From a virus, in IMG/VR virus record IMGVR_UViG_3300028895_000274, positions 1-33,632 of that record: DNA of 33,632 nucleotides. One strand, 5' to 3'. The notes beneath the pieces are model-generated. The model did not search any database. It had not been told where the DNA came from and was given only the letters and a program-made list of their open reading frames with translations. The first letter of the stretch is position 1; the number at the start of each line of letters is the position of its first letter. Below are positions 28,628-33,632 of this stretch, in pieces. The translations under genes and the position numbers were made by a program.

Positions 28628-30319
28628 TTATACGGTCTGCGCGCCGGTCCGCATCCGGTAACGCTTCAGCAGCGTGGTCAGCATGGCTTCCTCCGCCGCT
28701 GCCTTACCGTCCACTACTTGTGATACCACGTCGCGCTTGTCGTCCAGCATTCCCATCACGTCTTCTTCCACCGTCTCCGCGGCAATCAGGTAGTAGACCT
28801 GAACAGCGTCAGCTTTTTGGTTCATCCGATACACGCGGTCTTCGGCTTGCTCGTGGTCGGATGGTGTCCACCACAGTTCCAGCATTACCACTACCGACGC
28901 AGCGGTCAGGTCAATCCCCTCCACCGCAGCGAGCGTCCCGACAAACACGCTTGTACGCTTGTCAGTTTGGAACTTGTCTATCGCCTCCTGCCGTTTCTTC
29001 TGTGAGACACCACCGTACACTGATACACACCGGCTACGAAAGGTAGCTTCCACTGCCTTCACTGTGGTTCTGTGATGGCAGAACACCACCACCTTGCCGG
29101 CGGTCTCCAGCAGGTCCGCGATCCACTCGAGACACGCTAGTAGCTTTGCCTTCACCGCGAGTTGCTTCAACGTATTCAGCCGGGTCAGCGCATTGCTCTT
29201 CGTGCCGGAGCCGCTCCGCTCTAACCAGTCGCTGAAGTCGCGCTCCGCGTGCATGTACTCACGCTTCGCCAGTTTCTCGAGCGGAACAGCCTCCACGATC
29301 CTTTCCTTGTCTGGTAGTTCAGTGAGTACTTCCGTCTTCGTGCGGCGAAGCATGAGCGTCTTTGTCAGTATGGTGTTCAGCTCCTCCGTGTGGCTTGCTC
29401 CACTGTAGTCCCACTTGAATCCGTTGTGCCTTGCGTCACAGAAACGTCGCGCGTACGCGTTGAAGTTTGGAAAGAGCGCCGGGTCTATCAAACGCATCAC
29501 GTTCCAGAACTCATACGGACGGTTCGGCACTGGCGTACCGGACAGACCGATCACGGACTGCACCTTCTTGGCAAGGTGATACGCTGCCTTGCTACGCTTG
29601 ATACCGCGATTCTTCAGCTTGTGACACTCGTCAAACACCACAGCACCCGGCGCCACCTTCCGCAGCGTTTTCCACCACGACGAGAGTATGTCGTAGTTGA
29701 TAATCAACACGGTATGGCTCCAGTCCTGCAGAGCGAACTCCTTCGGCGGAACCACACCGTTGATTACGTGCGGTCTGTAGCCGGTTGTCCACTTGACCAC
29801 TTCCCGCGACCAATGGATCTTGACCGTAGCCGGACACACCACCACCACAGGCTCCGTCGGCTTGGTCAGTTGAATCCATGCCAGAACCTGTGGCGTCTTC
29901 CCGAGCCCCATGTCATCAGCTAGCAGACAGCGACCGCCGGTTGCCTTCAGAAAAGCTACGCCGACACGCTGGTAGCGCCTCAGTCGCAATCGCAACCCGG
30001 TCACCCGTTTTGTAGGGACAATTGCCGGACGCTCACGTATCCGTGGCGGAGTCGCATTCCCTTGGCCTAGGAACCGCCGCGCCTTACACTTGTAGACGCG
30101 TCCTGTGCGCTTCTGGAAGGGCCACGCATCGATGGTGTTCACGTTCGCTTCACAGAACGCTGCGTGCCACACCCGCGTACCATTCACGTCTCGCTGGTAA
30201 GCGCCGTACAGTCTCTTGACAGCGAAGCGAACGCGGCCGCACCGTGGATCAAACCGTAGCCGGATCATCGGGCGACCGCGTATCCGTACCAGTATCACTA
30301 ACACTTTCTCTTCAGCCAC
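28628..30319 (-). CDS. SNF2-family helicase/translocase (UvsW or SMARCAL1-like)
   Basis: The 563-residue product has all SNF2 motifs: RLRRYQRVGVAFL (Q-like), LLADDMGLGKTPQV (I, about 135-145), VVVCPATVKIHWSREV (Ia), VVFDECHKLKNRG (II, DECH), IGLSGTPVPNRPYEFWNVM (III), VFCHHRTTVKAV (IV), VFVGTLAAVEGIDLTAAS (V) and EQAEDRVYRMNQ (VI). The N-terminal 110 residues are a basic beta-rich domain that may bind branched DNA. Such proteins regress forks and remodel recombination intermediates, as UvsW does in T4. GTG 30319 has GGAGGCACACA upstream; GTG 30334 is an alternative that overlaps the sigma-like stop. Confidence 0.9.
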   Translation of the reverse strand: MAEEKVLVILVRIRGRPMIRLRFDPRCGRVRFAVKRLYGAYQRDVNGTRVWHAAFCEANVNTIDAWPFQKRTGRVYKCKARRFLGQGNATPPRIRERPAIVPTKRVTGLRLRLRRYQRVGVAFLKATGGRCLLADDMGLGKTPQVLAWIQLTKPTEPVVVVCPATVKIHWSREVVKWTTGYRPHVINGVVPPKEFALQDWSHTVLIINYDILSSWWKTLRKVAPGAVVFDECHKLKNRGIKRSKAAYHLAKKVQSVIGLSGTPVPNRPYEFWNVMRLIDPALFPNFNAYARRFCDARHNGFKWDYSGASHTEELNTILTKTLMLRRTKTEVLTELPDKERIVEAVPLEKLAKREYMHAERDFSDWLERSGSGTKSNALTRLNTLKQLAVKAKLLACLEWIADLLETAGKVVVFCHHRTTVKAVEATFRSRCVSVYGGVSQKKRQEAIDKFQTDKRTSVFVGTLAAVEGIDLTAASVVVMLELWWTPSDHEQAEDRVYRMNQKADAVQVYYLIAAETVEEDVMGMLDDKRDVVSQVVDGKAAAEEAMLTTLLKRYRMRTGAQTV

Positions 30320-30330
30320 TGTGTGCCTCC

Positions 30331-30867
30331 TCACAATTCCTCGCGTATTGAACTTCGTATTTCACTGTACACTGCTGTAATGCGGCGCTTCGTCCAGCCT
30401 CGCTCCAGTCGCAGGAACCGGCTCAGCGCACCGCGCACAGCACGAGGAGACCGCGCCATGACGCCGAACGCTTCTGTAGGTGCGGACAGTATCAACGAGA
30501 GTACGAACCTTGCCTCACTTGACAGGGACAGAACCCACGACTGGAAGTGGACAGTCCAGTTCGGATTCCACTCATGCCGTTGGCTTGGAAACACACTCAG
30601 GTCAGGTTCCTCCGCGTCAGCTAGTGGGAACCGGTTCACGTGATACCACAAGCGTCGCGACAAAGCGCGATACAAGTAAGTAGTGAACGCGGCTCCACCG
30701 GCTGAGCCGTCCCATTGTCGTGTCGCTGCCATGAACGTCTCATTCGCAACGGAACGTAACTCGTCGACCGGATATCCCGACCGTCGATGCACAGACTGAA
30801 CCCTATCCTCCATCACTGCCCGGCTCTTGCTCAGTTGCTGCCCCTCCGTCCATTGCGTTCTAGCCAT
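30331..30867 (-). CDS. sigma-70 region 2-like protein
   Basis: In the 178-residue product residues of about 25-85 look like sigma region 2: VDELRSVANETFMAATRQWDGSAGGAAFTTYLYRALSRRLWYHVNR, which corresponds to D-x-L-Q-E-x-F-x-A-x-x-R-x-Y-D-P-x-x-G-x-F-x-x-Y-L. The C-terminal part is helical (FVLSLILSAPTEAF, RAVRGALSRFLRLERGWTKRRITAVYSEI) and could be a region 4-like DNA reader. Phages use such proteins as late or middle promoter factors (T4 gp55 is one). Start ATG 30867 has AAAGGA upstream. Function is inferred from pattern. Confidence 0.65.
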   Translation of the reverse strand: MARTQWTEGQQLSKSRAVMEDRVQSVHRRSGYPVDELRSVANETFMAATRQWDGSAGGAAFTTYLYRALSRRLWYHVNRFPLADAEEPDLSVFPSQRHEWNPNWTVHFQSWVLSLSSEARFVLSLILSAPTEAFGVMARSPRAVRGALSRFLRLERGWTKRRITAVYSEIRSSIREEL

Positions 30868-31027
30868 GAGTCTTGTCCTTTGCCTTCTGTTCCTGCACCC
30901 ACCGAAGTGTGATGTACTCCAGCACTTCAGCCGTGCGTTTACCCTTCATCTTGCACATCCCGACGAACATATCCTTGACGCTCTTCGGGAATCGCTTGAT
31001 TGACCACGTTACTTCCTTGTCCGGCAT
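30860..31027 (-). CDS. 55-residue ribbon-helix-helix-like protein
   Basis: A short frame with GAAGGAGGTATAGTT before ATG 31027 ends in a TAG overlapping the sigma-like start. The product reads like an Arc/CopG-type unit: strand VTWSIKRFP, helix KSVKDMFVGMCKMKG, then helix RTAEVLEYITLRWVQEQ and a Lys-rich end. That order (strand, helix, G turn, helix) fits a small dimeric DNA-binding repressor. It sits just ahead of a sigma-like factor, fitting a transcription control pair. Not confirmed by similarity search. Confidence 0.55.
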   Translation of the reverse strand: MPDKEVTWSIKRFPKSVKDMFVGMCKMKGKRTAEVLEYITLRWVQEQKAKDKTHG

Positions 31028-31031
31028 GTAA

Positions 31032-31382
31032 CTATACCTCCTTCGCTTTCCTTGTGAATCCTAGCTGTGCCGCGAGTAACACGGACAGTACCATGTTTGT
31101 AATTTGATGAGCCGCTACTGTGAAGTCCGGATAGTAGAACCGCTGCGGCTTGCCATTGGACATCAGTCCGTGGAACTCAGCACGCAGCGTCTGCATGTTG
31201 CACAGTGTTGTGTTCTTCACTTCAACGGAGCCGAACGGTTCCTGCTCCGGGAGGCAAAGAGGGGCATTGTACTGCCCCTCCTTCACCTGCTTGAACTGGA
31301 AGGGGACGCTAGGCTTTGCGTCCCGTACCAGTGCTTCTATCACCTGTACTGCCTTGGACAGCGTCGTGATCTTCTCGTTCAC
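31032..31382 (-). CDS. hypothetical protein
   Basis: GTG 31382 overlaps the previous stop (GTGA). The 116-residue product has a helical N-terminus (MNEKITTLSKAVQVIEALV), a central beta-type part (FGSVEVKNTTLCNMQTLRAEFHGL) and a C-terminal hydrophobic helix (ITNMVLSVLLAAQLGF) before a basic end. The helix may be amphipathic rather than transmembrane. No family known. Confidence 0.6.
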   Translation of the reverse strand: MNEKITTLSKAVQVIEALVRDAKPSVPFQFKQVKEGQYNAPLCLPEQEPFGSVEVKNTTLCNMQTLRAEFHGLMSNGKPQRFYYPDFTVAAHQITNMVLSVLLAAQLGFTRKAKEV

Positions 31383-31684
31383 GCGGCCACCTTACCCTTC
31401 GCCCGGTTCGCTGCAGCACGTGCCCTCATGCTGTGAGGACGCAGCGCCGGGTTCGGGTCGTACCAGTCATAGGCACCCGGCGTTCCCCGGCGCATGCGTT
31501 CCGACCGCATCCTGCCCTTTGCTCCGCGTATCGAACCGTTGGTGTAACGATTCTGATGCTTGGGCCCACGCTCCACTTCACCTTGGTGGTCGTGTTCCAC
31601 GTTCTTGCGCTGCTTCGGCTCCACCCGCCGTGCCTTGTCCCGCTTCAGCCACCGCATAACTGTCTTTGCAAAGTTACCGAACAT
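31379..31684 (-). CDS. basic hypothetical protein
   Basis: ATG 31684 has AAAGGAGCTGAAGCA upstream. The 101-residue product begins with a short hydrophobic-basic helix (MFGNFAKTVMRWLKRDKARR) and is then Arg/Lys/Gly-rich and probably disordered (GSIRGAKGRMRSERMRRG, SMRARAAANRAKGKVAA). Basic composition suggests nucleic-acid or membrane contact. Unknown role. Confidence 0.55.
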   Translation of the reverse strand: MFGNFAKTVMRWLKRDKARRVEPKQRKNVEHDHQGEVERGPKHQNRYTNGSIRGAKGRMRSERMRRGTPGAYDWYDPNPALRPHSMRARAAANRAKGKVAA

Positions 31685-31688
31685 TGCT

Positions 31689-32141
31689 TCAGCTCCTTTC
31701 CGCGTGGTATCCACGCACTCTTCTGATTTCACCCTTCACCTGAACCAACCTGTCCAGTACAGCCTGTGGACTTGTCTGGTCGGACGGACCACCAAACTCA
31801 ACGAGATCCAGCAGGTCAATCAACAGATGACCATTGTCTGTCGAGATATCCAACTCAGTGAGTAGCGATCGCGCCCGTCGCGCGTTTTCCTGACTGAGGT
31901 GATACGTAGTGTGCCCGACGTGGCTACGTGTGCCGTTCGGGAACTGCTGCGACAACTGGTCACGCAAGCGAGTAGCGCAGTCCACGTCCACCACTACGCA
32001 CGTCTTGTCTCCGTGCCCATCGTCGAACTCCAAGTGGGCACCCGGCTCTGTGTCCTCCCTGTGAAGAGAGTGTGCATCCGGTATGTCACACTTTGTAACC
32101 TTGGAAAGCCTGAACGTCCTTGTCCATCGTGATATCAACAT
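31689..32141 (-). CDS. hypothetical protein
   Basis: ATG 32141 lies six bases after the stop of the upstream gene; a possible AAAGG is rather far. The 150-residue product has an acidic, beta-rich middle (AHLEFDDGHGDKTCVVVDVDC) and a helical C-terminal part (ARRARSLLTELDISTDNGHLLIDLLDLVEFG; QAVLDRLVQVKGEIRRVRG). No family recognised. Confidence 0.55.
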   Translation of the reverse strand: MLISRWTRTFRLSKVTKCDIPDAHSLHREDTEPGAHLEFDDGHGDKTCVVVDVDCATRLRDQLSQQFPNGTRSHVGHTTYHLSQENARRARSLLTELDISTDNGHLLIDLLDLVEFGGPSDQTSPQAVLDRLVQVKGEIRRVRGYHAERS

Positions 32142-32145
32142 GGTG

Positions 32146-32523
32146 TTACACCAACCTTTCCAGCCGAGTTACGACTTCGTACGTGAGCCACTGCCGCGTG
32201 TAGTAGGCTGCTTCGGCAAACGAGACACCGAATGCGTTGGACAGCTTCAACACGATGGTGTGTGCTTCCATACCCTGAGCATTCACATCCAGCCACGCTT
32301 GGATCGCCAGTTCCTTGGACTCCGCTTCCCGCTCGTAGTCCACGTCCACCGGCATATCGTCCACGTCCACGCCGAGTGGCTCCAGATACAACTCATCCTC
32401 GTCTTCGTCACGCTGACCCGGTTGAGTAATCGCCCACAGGAACATCATCCCTATGAGTGACACCGCAACCAGCGCCATCCCTATCAGTGACTGCACCATG
32501 TAGTATGTAACTGTCGTAGTCAT
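32146..32523 (-). CDS. membrane-anchored acidic hypothetical protein
   Basis: ATG 32523 (TGATG overlap with the previous stop; GGAGG eight bases upstream; GTG 32526 also possible) gives 125 residues. One transmembrane helix (MVQSLIGMALVAVSLIGMMFLWAI) is followed by an acidic linker (DEDEDELYLEPLGVDVDDMPVDVDYE) and a helical C-terminal domain (IQAWLDVNAQGMEAHTIVLKLSNAFGVSFAEAAYYTRQWL). The last part resembles small phage helical domains but I cannot name it. Confidence 0.6.
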   Translation of the reverse strand: MTTTVTYYMVQSLIGMALVAVSLIGMMFLWAITQPGQRDEDEDELYLEPLGVDVDDMPVDVDYEREAESKELAIQAWLDVNAQGMEAHTIVLKLSNAFGVSFAEAAYYTRQWLTYEVVTRLERLV

Positions 32524-33200
32524 CACCGTGTCCTCCTGGACTTCGTCCTCTTCGACTTCCTCACACTCTTGGTTCGCTTCACCTTCCGCTCCGCTTTACC
32601 GTTCTCCTTTCGCTTGTGTTGTTGAAGGAAGTAACCCTGCCGGTTCTTGCGCCAGAACACGTCGCAGACGCGGCCGCACTCCGGACACACTGCCTTCAGT
32701 CCCACCACTTTGTTGCGCTTCATCGCGACCTTTACGCCGCGAAGGTTTGGATTCTCGCCCTCCAGTATCTCGGCATTGTTGATGGATACCCGCTTACCGT
32801 CCCGGCACCAACCCGGCTTTACCTTGTCCTCACCCGGTCGTACCTTCTTCCTGAGTCCCACTTTCTTGCCGTCCAGCAGCCCACTCACGGAATCCTTGTC
32901 CATCTCCCTGACAACCGTGTAGCCCAGGAACCACAGTTCCTTCAGCGTCGTTTTCGCCGTCCGCCCGGTGTCCATTGCAGCGACCGTAACATTCTGCTCC
33001 GGCCACAGGTAGGTGGGCATGATGTTAGCGATAACCACTTCCCGGGAGCAACCCGGCTTTCCCAGTACGGAGCCAACCCGATAATCAGGCATGGAACCGC
33101 CATCGTCTGGTATGTGCGCATTGTGCGTCTTCCGTACCGACTTCTTGTGCACTGTGCGCTTCGCCGTCTTCTTCGCTGTCTTGTGCTTTGTCCTAGGCAT
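32523..33200 (-). CDS. basic protein with zinc ribbon
   Basis: ATG 33200 has AAGGAGCACAGCG upstream. The 225-residue product starts MPRTKHKTAKKTAKRTVHKK, a basic leader whose first seven residues are identical to the RecA-like protein's. A middle alpha/beta domain follows (VVIANIMPTYLWPEQNVTVAAMD ... TLKELWFLGYTVVREMD ... VRPGEDKVKPGWCRDGKRV), then a CPECGRVCDVFW zinc knuckle and a very basic tail (KVKRTKSVRKSKRTKSRRTR). The composition points to nucleic-acid binding. Family unknown. Confidence 0.65.
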   Translation of the reverse strand: MPRTKHKTAKKTAKRTVHKKSVRKTHNAHIPDDGGSMPDYRVGSVLGKPGCSREVVIANIMPTYLWPEQNVTVAAMDTGRTAKTTLKELWFLGYTVVREMDKDSVSGLLDGKKVGLRKKVRPGEDKVKPGWCRDGKRVSINNAEILEGENPNLRGVKVAMKRNKVVGLKAVCPECGRVCDVFWRKNRQGYFLQQHKRKENGKAERKVKRTKSVRKSKRTKSRRTR

Positions 33201-33420
33201 CGCTGTGCTCCTTTGCGTGCTTCGTGCGAACTGACCGACGCTTGGCCGGGAACAGACAGTGGTTCCGCTTGACCACCTGTCCCGTCTTGATGAGTGCCGA
33301 CTCTATCGCCTGACCGCACGGCGCACCTATCATCGGGTCGGCTTCGTTGACCGTCTCCAGTATGACGTCGGTAATCGCTCCGAGTATCAGCTTGGCTTTG
33401 GCTTTGTAAACTGCGTCCAT
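33193..33420 (-). CDS. small hypothetical protein
   Basis: ATG 33420 has AAAGGAGCACAGTG upstream. The 75-residue product has a helical N-terminal half (MDAVYKAKAKLILGAITDVILETVNE) and a basic C-terminal part (KRNHCLFPAKRRSVRTKHAKEHS). The stop overlaps the next start by eight bases. No family. Confidence 0.55.
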   Translation of the reverse strand: MDAVYKAKAKLILGAITDVILETVNEADPMIGAPCGQAIESALIKTGQVVKRNHCLFPAKRRSVRTKHAKEHSDA

Positions 33421-33436
33421 CACTGTGCTCCTTTCT

Positions 33437-33632
33437 TCACCGAATTTGCTTCACCTTCTTCGAGCTTCCCTTCAATCCATCGCGCAACGCAATGCGATTG
33501 CCGGCTGCTCTTCCACGGACTGCCGCATTGTAATTGCCTTTCGGCATATGGCTTGGGCCATACTTCAGCCGCATGTTCTCCTTTACCCACTGGGTCACTG
33601 CGTGCCGGGCAGGGATTTCATGATAACCAACT
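33437..33632 (-). CDS. partial gene, C-terminal end only
   Basis: A frame enters from the right edge and ends in TGA (33437-33439). The visible 64 residues include IPARHAVTQWVKENMRLKYG, then PKGNYNAAVRGRAAGNRIALRDGLKGSSKKVKQIR, with a helix and a basic end. Too little to assign. AAAGGAGCACAGTG, the ribosome binding site of the next gene, starts just after the stop. Confidence 0.5.
   Translation of the reverse strand, partial: VGYHEIPARHAVTQWVKENMRLKYGPSHMPKGNYNAAVRGRAAGNRIALRDGLKGSSKKVKQIR

Overview
The window is part of a tailed double-stranded DNA bacteriophage genome, probably from a metagenome. No phage relative can be named from sequence alone. Genes are packed end to end, with many ATGA, GTGA or TGATG stop/start overlaps and strong GGAGG-type ribosome binding sites. 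The replication and recombination set resembles T4 (Mre11/Rad50, gp32-like SSB, sliding clamp and loader, RecA-like recombinase, RNase H-like 5' exonuclease, SNF2 helicase), but the replicase is a family A polymerase and the helicase/primase are DnaB/DnaG-like. Lipoprotein signals in the plus-strand block fit a didermic (Gram-negative-type) host. No tRNA, rRNA or CRISPR array was seen.

Layout. Positions 1-3282 are plus-strand genes of a late type: the end of a LamG-domain adhesin, a secreted protein, two lipoproteins (one FN3-like, one a caspase/metacaspase-fold peptidase with an intact His/Cys dyad), two membrane proteins and a DUF1353 protein. The transcription units converge near 3283-3440, and everything from 3441 to the right edge is on the minus strand. 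Read right to left (the direction of transcription), that block holds: a run of small unknown genes (33632-31032); a ribbon-helix-helix-like protein, a sigma-like factor and a SNF2 helicase (31027-28628); a zinc protein, primase, initiator-like protein and DnaB helicase (28605-23921); an H1-like acidic/basic protein (23810-22926); the sliding clamp (22826-22110); a DNA-modification cluster (21788-15415); family A polymerase (15382-14003); clamp loader, putative recombination mediator, SSB and RecA (13604-9217); 5' exonuclease and RuvC-like resolvase (8850-7442); and a split Rad50 flanking Mre11 (6908-3441).

The most unusual content is the cluster between clamp and polymerase: an SplB-like radical SAM enzyme, a GT-B glycosyltransferase, a SPASM radical SAM enzyme, a TET-associated-type GT-A glycosyltransferase, a uracil-DNA-glycosylase/3'-5' exonuclease fusion and a small C5-MTase-like protein. 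I read it as a candidate DNA base hypermodification system tied to the replisome. Four of its proteins (GT-B, SPASM radical SAM, GT-A, MTase) end in the same C-terminal pattern, G-I-x-x-[W/F]-[L/V]. The MTase gene separates the exonuclease part from the polymerase part of what is normally one PolA polypeptide, and it and the GT-A gene are each bounded by 21-bp near-identical direct repeats. Other points of note are the phage metacaspase lipoprotein, a Rad50 split at its zinc hook, an SSB with a long polyampholytic tail carrying a DnaJ-like zinc motif, and a possible origin inside the initiator-like gene.
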